5,123 nt of DNA from an uncultured Bacteriovorax sp. (GCA_946482295.1 CAMLRB010000239.1:1-5123); one strand, 5' to 3'. Numbered from the stretch's first letter, positions 1 through 5,123 are shown. Notes: generated by a model from the sequence alone, not told the origin. Translations and numbers: made by a program.

Positions 1-541
1 ATCCTTCCGCAAATTCCACACACGCTTCATAGTCTAGAGTTTCAAGGCCGCTATTGCTACATTTGATCCCGAGTTGCTTGAATTCTCGATCTTCTTTTTT
101 AACGTGTTTTGGTTTTTCCCAATCAACTTTTGCTTTTTGAAGAATGTAAGCAACACTTTCGCATTTGAGAGCATCGCCTTTACTTTCTTCAAGCGCTTTA
201 TCATAACAGCTTTTTAAATCTGCTTCCTTTGTCTTGTCATCTGCCGCTTTTGATAAGGCTTCACATTTTTCTTTACACCCATAAAAAACAATATGGTTTT
301 CCCATTGATAAGCAGGGTCTTTGCTGCGAGATCCGCCTTTATACCAAGTTCGCAATTTTTTCGTTGTCATTTCCTGGCATTGAAGAAGACCAGATGAACC
401 ATCATAGCTGTGCTTTTCATTAGGTTTTAGACTAAACATATCCACGAGCTTTTTATATTGATCAGGAGTTTTACAAAAATCTATTCCGGCCGCTTGTGCA
501 GAAACAGAAAACATAAAAGTGAAGAATAAAAGAGTCTTCAT
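1..541 (-). CDS. Exported cysteine-rich protein of unknown function (3' part missing)
   Basis: I do not recognise this gene. It is open from ATG at 541 to the window edge (180 complete codons, no stop), so the C-terminus is missing. Residues 1-18 or so (MKTLLFFTFMFSVSAQAAG) form a clear Sec signal peptide with cleavage near AQA/AAG, so the product should be periplasmic, outer-membrane or secreted. The visible mature part is hydrophilic and Lys/Glu-rich, with no membrane segment. It has eight cysteines (C23, C55, C89, C93, C112, C127, C161, C174), including a CKEKC pair at 89-93, which suggests disulfide-stabilised helices. An AGGG Shine-Dalgarno at 551-554, 9 nt before the ATG, supports the start. 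It is divergent from the thioesterase gene. Open reading frame, signal peptide and ribosome site together make the gene secure; its function is unknown. Confidence 0.85.
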   Translation of the reverse strand, partial: MKTLLFFTFMFSVSAQAAGIDFCKTPDQYKKLVDMFSLKPNEKHSYDGSSGLLQCQEMTTKKLRTWYKGGSRSKDPAYQWENHIVFYGCKEKCEALSKAADDKTKEADLKSCYDKALEESKGDALKCESVAYILQKAKVDWEKPKHVKKEDREFKQLGIKCSNSGLETLDYEACVEFAEG

Positions 542-561
542 AAGCATCTGCCCTAGGCCCG

Positions 562-571
562 TTTATTGGCC
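562..571 (-). promoter_or_regulatory. GGCCAATAAA element, copy 1
   Basis: Read on the minus strand, this 10-mer sits 20 nt before the start codon of the left-edge exported protein gene. An identical 10-mer (3955-3946, minus) sits in front of the other minus-strand exported-protein operon. Copy 1 also overlaps a short AGGCC/GGCCT inverted repeat (555-559 and 568-572) with an 8-nt loop. It could be a shared promoter or operator element. With only two copies, chance is not excluded. Confidence 0.25.
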
Positions 572-594
572 TTTTTAGAGTTTATCTCCTTCTA

Positions 595-622
595 TTATCG
601 GCGATCTCCTTGGAATTCTTGA
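595..622 (-). promoter_or_regulatory. Candidate promoter for the left-edge exported protein gene (FliA-like or sigma70)
   Basis: On the minus strand, GCCGATAA lies at 602-595, about 53 nt before the start codon at 541. It matches the enterobacterial sigma28 (FliA) -10 consensus in all eight positions. The upstream partner is weak: TCAAGAAT at 622-615 shares five of eight positions with TAAAGTTT, and the spacer is 12 rather than 11. The same bases also contain GATAAT, a five-of-six match to a sigma70 -10 box with a poor -35. A promoter here is plausible from position and sequence, but which sigma factor reads it cannot be settled. Confidence 0.3.
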
Positions 623-633
623 GTGAAATGCTC

Positions 634-648
634 TTTCTCGAAGAGAAA
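634..648. repeat. Inverted repeat TTTCTC-GAA-GAGAAA in divergent intergenic region
   Basis: Two perfect 6-bp arms (634-639 and 643-648) are separated by GAA, midway between the divergent left-edge gene and the thioesterase gene. Size and position suit a small operator, but a 6-bp palindrome is weak evidence. No T-run follows on either strand, so it is not an intrinsic terminator. Confidence 0.25.
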
Positions 649-734
649 CGATGACATGTACTTGGAAAGAGGTGAGAAATGGATTAAATTAGGGAGCAAT
701 TCCTCTCTTGAAAACGCCCATATATACAGGCATT

Positions 735-738
735 GGAG
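735..738 (+). promoter_or_regulatory. Shine-Dalgarno GGAG that decides the thioesterase start
   Basis: GGAG lies 6 nt before ATG at 745, which is ideal spacing. The frame also extends to a TTG at 733, but that codon has the ribosome site downstream of it rather than upstream. The ATG is therefore the better start. Confidence 0.7.
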
Positions 739-744
739 CTATCT

Positions 745-1173
745 ATGTCGAACCCGGTTTACGAATATGAATTAACTATTTTAGAGCAGCATCTCGATAC
801 TTTTGGACATGTGAATAATGCAAAATACCTGGAGCTTTACGAAGAGGCACGCTGGGATTTCATTACAAAAAATAAATTGGGATTAAAAGAAATTTTAGAA
901 TCACAAGTGGGTCCAGTACTTTTAGATTTGCAATTAACGTTTAAAGCAGAATTAAAAAATCGAGAAAAAATAAAAATCGTCTCGCAAGCAAGACCAGAAA
1001 TGCGAAATAAATTCGTGATGCTGCTCGATCAGAAGATGATCAAAGAAGATGGTAAGGTTGCTTCCACAATGACGTTGTCAGTAGGGATGATGGATTTAAA
1101 AGCGAGGAAATTAATTGCACCAAGTGCAGAGTGGAGAGCAGCTCTCGGTCTACTAGAGTTTATTGAGCCGTAA
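745..1173 (+). CDS. Hot-dog fold acyl-CoA thioesterase (4HBT/YbgC-FadM type)
   Basis: A 142-residue cytoplasmic protein, the usual length for a single hot-dog domain of the 4-hydroxybenzoyl-CoA thioesterase superfamily. These enzymes hydrolyse acyl-CoA (or acyl-ACP) thioesters. The signature is the N-terminal DTFGHVNNAKYLELYEEAR stretch (residues 18-36): D18 is at the position of the family's catalytic aspartate, the HVNN turn follows, and then the long central 'sausage' helix begins. Later beta strands (LDLQLTFKAEL, KIKIVSQARPE, VASTMTLSVGMMDL) fit the core sheet. There is no signal peptide. The ATG at 745 has GGAG 6 nt upstream; TTG at 733 would add four residues. The gene stands alone on the plus strand, convergent with the exported-protein operon. 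The acyl substrate cannot be told from sequence, so a YbgC or FadM name would be a guess. Family assignment is strong. Confidence 0.9.
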   Translation: MSNPVYEYELTILEQHLDTFGHVNNAKYLELYEEARWDFITKNKLGLKEILESQVGPVLLDLQLTFKAELKNREKIKIVSQARPEMRNKFVMLLDQKMIKEDGKVASTMTLSVGMMDLKARKLIAPSAEWRAALGLLEFIEP

Positions 1174-1175
1174 AA

Positions 1176-2438
1176 CTATTTCGCCTTTTTTTCGTCTTCT
1201 TCTGGTGTTTCAAAAAGTCTTCGGAGTCCGGATTCAACATAACGGTTAGAGATGATTTCAAAAATTGAAGCACCAGAATCTTTTGAGACATCGGCATCTT
1301 TGTATTTGTAGTTTTTCTCAGGGAAATCAGAAACAACTCCACCGGCACCACCACCAGCACCAACATCCATAAAACTGAATTCTTCTTTTTTATTTCCGGC
1401 CTTCTTAACACCAAGACCATTTCCACCAGTCATTTCGATTCCACTTTTCTTGCGAACATCATCCACAATTTTTGCAGCAGTTGGAGACATGGCACTTGAA
1501 TCAACTGCAGCGAGAGCAGATCCACCAGAAAAGGCCGCCATTTCTCGAGGAGTGATGGCCGCTTTTTGATAGGCGAGGAGCTGTTCGTTTGAATTAATTT
1601 TCGGGAACATTTTTTTGTTTGGATCACTGGCGATTTTATCCCAAAGTCTCGAGGCCAAATCACCTTGGCGAGCAATGGCCATTCCTAATTCTCGTCCGGT
1701 TAGACCGTTGAGGTTTGAATTTCCAGAAGCTGTTTGTGCGAGGTTCTTCATAACTTTATCAACACCAGAGGCCTGTACAAAAGCTGATCCCAGTCCGTTG
1801 TTGTTGATTGGTACAGAAACAGTTTTTAAACAAGCATTGCTGCCTTTTGAATTGATAAGTTTTTTACATTGGCAATTTTCATCAAATTTACCATCAATCG
1901 TTAAACATCCGGCCGGATCAACGGGTGCACCGTTAGCATCGTAGTTTCCTGCCGTGTTGTCATAGACGTATTGATTTTTATTCCACAACTGCTGACACGT
2001 TTGCGAGTTGCTTCGTGAAGTATTTTTTTGTCCATTTTCCAGGTAACAATAACAAGTAGGTTCTTCTAATTTCTCACGTCCATTCGGACAGAAGTTTGAA
2101 AATGAATCTTTAAATGAAGCAATGATACGATCAATTTTTTTAATATTCTCATCACATTCTTTTTCTTGATCAGCGGCCGCTTTATAAAGAGTCATGGCAT
2201 TGATTCCACCAATACCGGCAACAATCATAATGCCGGGAGGTGAGTCGAGGAGTTCGCCAATTTTATCGCCGATACCTGTCGCTTCTCCCACGGCACTTGC
2301 CGCTTGCCCTTGAACGGCACCCACGGCTTGCGTTTTGGCCACTTCAGCACCAACCGAAGCAGCAGCACCTGTGGCCCAAGCCTGTTGAGCATTGATTGAA
2401 AAAAGAAGAATGATTAAATATTTAAACATGTCTTTCAT
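1176..2438 (-). CDS. Exported Cys- and Ala/Gly-rich protein of unknown function, second gene of coupled pair
   Basis: I do not recognise this 420-residue protein. Residues 4-22 form a signal peptide (cleavage after AWA), so it is exported. An Ala/Gly/Val-rich stretch (23-60) is followed by a moderately hydrophobic segment (about 68-85, IMIVAGIGGINAMTL), which may associate with the membrane. A cysteine domain (95-203) has nine cysteines: C95, C117, C129, C131, C148, C178, C189, C191 and C203. Two of its parts look alike, CYC...C (129-148) and CQC...C (189-203). The rest is Asn/Ser/Ala-rich with a Gly cluster near 360-367 (GAGGGAGG) and a charged, Lys/Glu-rich C-terminus. Its ATG overlaps the stop of the upstream gene by 4 bp (ATGA at 2438-2435), implying translational coupling. 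A second ATG at 2429 has better spacing (11 nt) from AGGA and would leave an equally good signal peptide. The stop lies 2 bp from the thioesterase stop. Confidence 0.88.
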   Translation of the reverse strand: MKDMFKYLIILLFSINAQQAWATGAAASVGAEVAKTQAVGAVQGQAASAVGEATGIGDKIGELLDSPPGIMIVAGIGGINAMTLYKAAADQEKECDENIKKIDRIIASFKDSFSNFCPNGREKLEEPTCYCYLENGQKNTSRSNSQTCQQLWNKNQYVYDNTAGNYDANGAPVDPAGCLTIDGKFDENCQCKKLINSKGSNACLKTVSVPINNNGLGSAFVQASGVDKVMKNLAQTASGNSNLNGLTGRELGMAIARQGDLASRLWDKIASDPNKKMFPKINSNEQLLAYQKAAITPREMAAFSGGSALAAVDSSAMSPTAAKIVDDVRKKSGIEMTGGNGLGVKKAGNKKEEFSFMDVGAGGGAGGVVSDFPEKNYKYKDADVSKDSGASIFEIISNRYVESGLRRLFETPEEDEKKAK

Positions 2439-3898
2439 TTTCCTTTCTTCCCGCCAGTTCCAAAAGATGTATTCGATACGTTCGTACTTCCACTTGACCC
2501 GCTAATAATTCTTCCACTCGCGTTCGTATAGTTTTGAGTGACGGCAACATTGTTAACTGAAGTAGACGCTATTTTTGGACCCGAAACAGTTCCAGTGTTG
2601 TAATCGAATGTTCCACTAGGTGAACCTTTCGCGAAGTACGTGCCCTTTGATTGACCAACTTCTGTGTACACTTGTCCGTTATGAACAACTGCTGTCACAT
2701 TTCCATTTGAATCTTTTAAAACGTTATGAAATTTATTTCCAGTTTGTCTCGATTCTAAACTTTCATACTTTTTATAACTATCGCTTTGCTGATCGAGTCC
2801 ATTTATTGAATCGGACTGACTTGGGGCCGTATAAGCTGATGGGTTGTTAACAGGAGTCGTACTTGTCGCTGCTGTCGCGGCATCAATTTTCGGGGTCCCA
2901 GCATCAGCATCAGCAACAGCAGGAGCATCCGCCGCTGGTTTTGCACCATTCGGAGTTTCAGGAGCAGGAGCATTCGGTTGTGGTTTAGCATCAGCATTCG
3001 CAGTGGCCGCACCATCTGCTTCTTTAGCTCCTTCATTAACTGGTTTTTCTGGCTCTTTTTTCCAGCAAGAAGCATTCGTAAAACTTTCATATCCAGCAGC
3101 TACCGCCGCTGCCGCATAACCAATCATGAGAAGCATTTGGCGCTTCTTTTCCTGGCCTGCGATTTTTTTAACTGTTTGTTGTTCTTCTTTTAAATAGTGC
3201 ATGGCCCTTACTTGAGCATCGTAGGGACTAGTCGCACTGTCGATTTGATATTTATCCTGAAGTGATTTTAATTTTTTCTTCGTTTGGATTTTCATCCAAA
3301 TATCAGTAGCGAGTCCACCAAGTGAAGTCACACCCATTATAGATTTTGACATACACGAGCTACCAGCTTTTTTCGAACCAAACATGGAGATAAGAGAGAC
3401 AATTGAAGTCGCAGCATTGATCATAGTTGATCGCGATTGAAGACTTGAAACTTTTCCCGCAGCTTCTTCAGGATTATCAGTCACACCTGTTTTTTGAGTT
3501 GCTAATTGCATGTGACAAGCTTTGCGAGCAGCGAGATCTTCAAGTTTGTTACAGTTCTGAGCATCGTGGCGTTCTTGACGAGCTTGGGCTTTACCCACAC
3601 AACGATTCATGGTGCTCGACCATTCCATCGCTGTATTTTTTGAACACGATTCTTTTTGGGCCGTTAGTGGATCTGTTGATGTCGTTGTCGTCGCAACAGG
3701 AGTTGTCGCTGTTGTCGTAGTCGTTGCAGATGTCGTAGTCGTTGCAGATGTCGTTGAAGCAGAACTAGAAGATGTCGAACTCGTTGTTGCTGATGTCGTT
3801 GCAGACGCAGGCGTATTCACCGATGATGTTTGGGCAAAAGAAGTTGACAGCACTGACAGTGCAAGAATAAAGGTTGTAATGGCCTTTAGAGCTCTCAT
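2435..3898 (-). CDS. Exported protein with mucin-like Thr/Ser tract, first gene of coupled pair
   Basis: I do not recognise this 487-residue protein (497 if GTG at 3928 is the start). Residues 1-22 are a typical signal peptide ending SFA before QTSS. The mature N-terminus (about 24-75) is almost wholly Thr, Ser and Ala, including SATTTT repeats, like an extended and possibly glycosylated stalk. A cysteine-bearing region follows (C85, C100, C116, C128), then hydrophobic segments near 157-174 (C182 follows), 186-201 and 255-269, and C278. An Ala/Pro/Asp/Asn linker (281-350) leads to a Gly/Ser/Thr/Asn-rich, probably beta-rich C-terminus (390-480) ending in GGKKGK. I prefer ATG at 3898 because it leaves a compact signal peptide and sits just after a TATAAT. 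GTG at 3928 lacks a visible Shine-Dalgarno. The gene overlaps the next one by ATGA, so the two products are probably made together. A wall- or surface-associated role is inference. Confidence 0.85.
   Translation of the reverse strand: MRALKAITTFILALSVLSTSFAQTSSVNTPASATTSATTSSTSSSSASTTSATTTTSATTTTTATTPVATTTTSTDPLTAQKESCSKNTAMEWSSTMNRCVGKAQARQERHDAQNCNKLEDLAARKACHMQLATQKTGVTDNPEEAAGKVSSLQSRSTMINAATSIVSLISMFGSKKAGSSCMSKSIMGVTSLGGLATDIWMKIQTKKKLKSLQDKYQIDSATSPYDAQVRAMHYLKEEQQTVKKIAGQEKKRQMLLMIGYAAAAVAAGYESFTNASCWKKEPEKPVNEGAKEADGAATANADAKPQPNAPAPETPNGAKPAADAPAVADADAGTPKIDAATAATSTTPVNNPSAYTAPSQSDSINGLDQQSDSYKKYESLESRQTGNKFHNVLKDSNGNVTAVVHNGQVYTEVGQSKGTYFAKGSPSGTFDYNTGTVSGPKIASTSVNNVAVTQNYTNASGRIISGSSGSTNVSNTSFGTGGKKGK
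3714..3749 (-). repeat. 18-bp tandem repeat encoding SATTTT
   Basis: Two exact 18-bp copies (3714-3731 and 3732-3749) lie in frame in the Thr/Ser/Ala tract, each giving SATTTT. A six-base partial copy follows at 3750. Because the unit is a multiple of three, gain or loss of copies would change the stalk length without breaking the frame. Flanking DNA encodes similar residues with more varied codons, as expected of decayed older copies. Confidence 0.85.
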
Positions 3899-3904
3899 GC
3901 TTTT

Positions 3905-3910
3905 ATTATA
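3905..3910 (-). promoter_or_regulatory. Perfect TATAAT -10 box immediately before the operon ATG
   Basis: On the minus strand TATAAT (3910-3905) is followed by six bases and then ATG at 3898. A transcript from this box would start at or next to the A of the ATG, giving a leaderless message. No convincing TTGACA lies 16-18 bp upstream, so it could instead be chance in AT-rich DNA. An AGGA is also present, but 14-16 nt from the ATG, which is too far to be a good Shine-Dalgarno. Confidence 0.35.
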
Positions 3911-3945
3911 GGTTTCCTGTTTGTTCACGCTTTTATTTTTCGGGT

Positions 3946-3955
3946 TTTATTGGCC
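3946..3955 (-). promoter_or_regulatory. GGCCAATAAA element, copy 2
   Basis: Identical to the 10-mer at 571-562 and in the same orientation. It is 47 nt before ATG 3898, or 17 nt before the alternative GTG 3928. The latter distance resembles the 20 nt seen for copy 1, a mild argument for the GTG start. Regulatory meaning is inferred only. Confidence 0.25.
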
Positions 3956-3959
3956 CAGG

Positions 3960-3981
3960 CCTTAAATATTAATGCTTAAGG
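3960..3981. repeat. Inverted repeat CCTTAA-N10-TTAAGG between divergent genes
   Basis: Perfect 6-bp arms at 3960-3965 and 3976-3981 are separated by an AT-rich 10-nt spacer, in the 153-bp gap between the exported-protein operon and the plus-strand hydrolase gene. One-turn spacing of half-sites is typical of dimeric regulator sites, so it could serve both genes. No T-run makes it a terminator. Short arms keep confidence low. Confidence 0.25.
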
Positions 3982-4051
3982 AATGCACTTCTTCATCTTA
4001 TTATGACTTAAAAAGTAGGCAGTTTTCGGTCTTTGTGTTAAATCTGCCCCC

Positions 4052-4684
4052 ATGAAAATTCTTATCCTCCTGACATTCGTGGCCTCATTTTGGACTAGTT
4101 CTCTTTTTGGTTTCGATCCAAAAGATTTAAGAAGCGGAGACGTACTCCTTCTTTCTTTGAATTGTTATGAATGCCGAATGATTGAATCGGAGACAGAATC
4201 ACTTTTTTCTCACTCAGGTGTTGTGGTTCTTAATGAGCAAAATGAATTGAGAGTGGCCCAGTCCTTAGGGCGGGTGGCCCTTTACACGATCAAGGATTTT
4301 ACAAAAAATATAACTCCAGGCACTTTCGTGCATGTTTATCGCGCAAAAGAATTCAAATCACTTTCAGCTCGCAAAAAAACGGAGCTTTCATTTTCAATGT
4401 TAGATGTTTTTAACGAGCAGTTTGCCGGCGCACCATTTGATTCAAAATACATTTGGAACAATATAAACGCAGAAGGAAAAGAACTGCTCTATTGTTCAGA
4501 ATTCATCGCCAAATTTCTTGATACTTTTTTAAAAGAAAAAACAGAACTTTTTGTTATTAGCTATTCAAAACATTACGACTATTGGTTAAAGTATTTTAGA
4601 GGCCAAGTGCCAATGAATGAGTTGGGAAATTCACCAGCATCTTTTTCCAGGGATCAACGTTTTGAGTTCATCGGAAAATTCTGA
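4052..4684 (+). CDS. Exported YiiX-like (permuted NlpC/P60) cysteine hydrolase
   Basis: A 210-residue protein with a signal peptide (about residues 1-20, cleavage near FG/FDPK), so it should act in the periplasm or outside the cell. The mature part matches the permuted papain-like NlpC/P60 group (YiiX/YaeF, poxvirus G6 type), in which the catalytic His precedes the Cys. RSGDVLLLS (27-35) is the usual opening strand. SHSGVVV (53-59) carries the likely catalytic H54. GAPFDSKYIW (126-135) matches the family's G-x-P-[FY]-D element, and YCSEF (147-151) carries the likely nucleophile C148. Family members are about 200 residues long and are thought to cleave amide or ester bonds in peptides or lipids; the substrate here is unknown. 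An extra CYEC pair (C38, C41) is not typical and may form a disulfide. The start ATG has no clear Shine-Dalgarno. The 3' end overlaps the methyltransferase gene. Confidence 0.85.
   Translation: MKILILLTFVASFWTSSLFGFDPKDLRSGDVLLLSLNCYECRMIESETESLFSHSGVVVLNEQNELRVAQSLGRVALYTIKDFTKNITPGTFVHVYRAKEFKSLSARKKTELSFSMLDVFNEQFAGAPFDSKYIWNNINAEGKELLYCSEFIAKFLDTFLKEKTELFVISYSKHYDYWLKYFRGQVPMNELGNSPASFSRDQRFEFIGKF
4649..4653 (+). promoter_or_regulatory. Shine-Dalgarno AGGGA for the methyltransferase TTG start
   Basis: AGGGA inside the end of the hydrolase gene lies 8 nt before TTG at 4662. It is the best ribosome site in this overlap. The in-frame ATG at 4617 has only GAGG about 14 nt upstream. This favours the TTG start and an overlap of 23 bp instead of 68 bp. 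Confidence 0.5.
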
Positions 4685-5123
4685 AGTCTTTAATAGTCTC
4701 GTTGATTTTTTTCAAAAAAACATTCGCCATCGTTTGTCTTCAGAAAAAATTCATGTATTGGAATTAGGAAGTGGTTCGCGTTCACAATTCGCTGATATCG
4801 AACTACCCGAGGCCAGAATTCTCGCCATAGATAAAGATGAAAGAAAATGTGAGTTTGCCGAAACTATTACAGGTGTTACTTACATGTGCGCAGACATTTC
4901 TTCTGAAGCTTTTTTAGCAGCGATTCGGAATGAAAAATTTGATCTTATTTTTGATAGTCATTGTTTGCATTGTATTGTTGAACCTACAGAGAGAGCGTGG
5001 AGTTTACACAATATCAAGGCCTCATTAAAGGATGATGGTTTGTTCTGTGCTGAAATGATGATTCAATCAAAGCGAAAAGAACTTGAAGTCATAGAAAGAC
5101 ATGTTCCTCATGCGCGCGAATTA
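4662..5123 (+). CDS. Class I SAM-dependent methyltransferase (3' part missing)
   Basis: The frame stays open from TTG 4662 to the window end (154 codons, no stop), so the C-terminal part is missing. Rossmann-fold methyltransferase motifs appear in order. VLELGSGS (32-39) is the glycine-rich SAM loop. AIDKD (55-59) ends strand 2 with the acidic residue that usually contacts the SAM ribose. CADIS (76-80) is the adenine-side acidic motif. FDLIFDSHCLHCI (93-105) is strand 4, with an unusual His/Cys cluster. LKDDGLFCAEMM (122-133) is the strand-5 region. There is no signal peptide, so it is cytoplasmic. The substrate (small molecule, protein or RNA) cannot be told. It overlaps the hydrolase gene by 23 bp, so the two are probably cotranscribed. 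ATG at 4617 is an alternative start that adds 15 residues. Confidence 0.85.
   Translation, partial: MSSSENSEVFNSLVDFFQKNIRHRLSSEKIHVLELGSGSRSQFADIELPEARILAIDKDERKCEFAETITGVTYMCADISSEAFLAAIRNEKFDLIFDSHCLHCIVEPTERAWSLHNIKASLKDDGLFCAEMMIQSKRKELEVIERHVPHAREL

Noticed and set aside
229..423. 64-codon plus-strand open frame
   Set aside because: It is antisense to the left-edge exported protein gene, which has a signal peptide and ribosome site. The plus frame has neither.
555..576. AGGCC/GGCCT hairpin followed by TTTTT on the plus strand, resembling a terminator
   Set aside because: The stem is only 5 bp and lies between divergent genes, so no known plus-strand transcript would end there. More likely coincidental or part of a promoter element.
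679..687. Strong GAGGTGAG ribosome-like site followed by ATG GAT TAA (a two-codon frame)
   Set aside because: It encodes only Met-Asp and ends 57 nt before the thioesterase start. A regulatory minimal frame is possible, but nothing beyond the short motif supports it.
1117..1146. Small hairpins TGCAC-CAA-GTGCA and GAGAG-CAG-CTCTC near the end of the thioesterase gene
   Set aside because: They are inside coding sequence, have 5-bp stems and no following T-run. Not credible terminators.
1160..1675. Minus-strand open frames in another phase (1160-1426 and 1430-1675)
   Set aside because: They are out-of-frame shadows within the second exported protein gene, with no domain signal or ribosome site.
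2860..3010. GCATCAGCATCAGCA-type repeats, considered as a CRISPR or minisatellite
   Set aside because: They are irregular and fully explained by Ala/Asp/Pro codons of the linker in the exported protein. There is no regular repeat-spacer pattern.
2803..3119. Open frames on both strands overlapping the Ala/Pro linker region (2803-3090 minus, 2844-3119 plus)
   Set aside because: Both lie inside the long exported-protein gene and arise from its Ala-rich, stop-poor codon use. They show only homopolymeric Leu/Met or Ala/Gly composition.
3609..3911. Plus-strand open frame rich in Val, Ala and Asp opposite the Thr/Ser tract
   Set aside because: It is the antisense shadow of repetitive ACN/TCN/GCN codons (read as GTN/GAN/GCN). 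It has no ribosome site and its composition is explained entirely by the minus-strand gene.

Overview
The window looks like bacterial chromosome from a Gram-negative, moderately AT-rich organism. The style is that of predatory or environmental Bdellovibrionota (Bacteriovorax/Peredibacter-like): many short exported proteins with no familiar domain, cysteine-rich and low-complexity secreted proteins, and tight gene packing. This assignment is inferred from style; no marker gene or rRNA is present to prove it.

Layout. (1) A minus-strand gene runs off the left edge (2-541) and encodes the first 180 residues of an exported protein with eight cysteines. (2) A divergent intergenic region (542-744) holds a candidate promoter for that gene, a GGCCAATAAA element and a small inverted repeat. 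(3) A plus-strand hot-dog thioesterase follows (745-1173). (4) It converges, with only 2 bp between stop codons, on a minus-strand two-gene operon (2438-1176 and 3898-2435). The two genes are joined by a 4-bp ATGA overlap. Both products have signal peptides, low-complexity segments, internal hydrophobic segments and several cysteines. The upstream one has a mucin-like Thr/Ser/Ala tract partly encoded by an 18-bp tandem repeat. (5) A second divergent intergenic region (3899-4051) contains a perfect TATAAT placed so that the operon mRNA could be leaderless, a second copy of GGCCAATAAA, and an inverted repeat. (6) A plus-strand exported papain-like hydrolase of the YiiX/permuted NlpC/P60 type (4052-4684) overlaps the start of (7) a SAM-dependent methyltransferase that runs off the right edge (4662-5123).

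How they fit together. The thioesterase and the methyltransferase are cytoplasmic enzymes. The other four products are predicted to be exported, and three of these are cysteine-rich and unrecognised. The coupled pair is the most plausible functional unit, possibly an envelope or surface complex, but no function can be assigned from sequence alone. I see no CRISPR array, insertion sequence, tRNA, rRNA, phage gene, defence gene or other recognisable system. The most unusual content is the coupled secreted pair.
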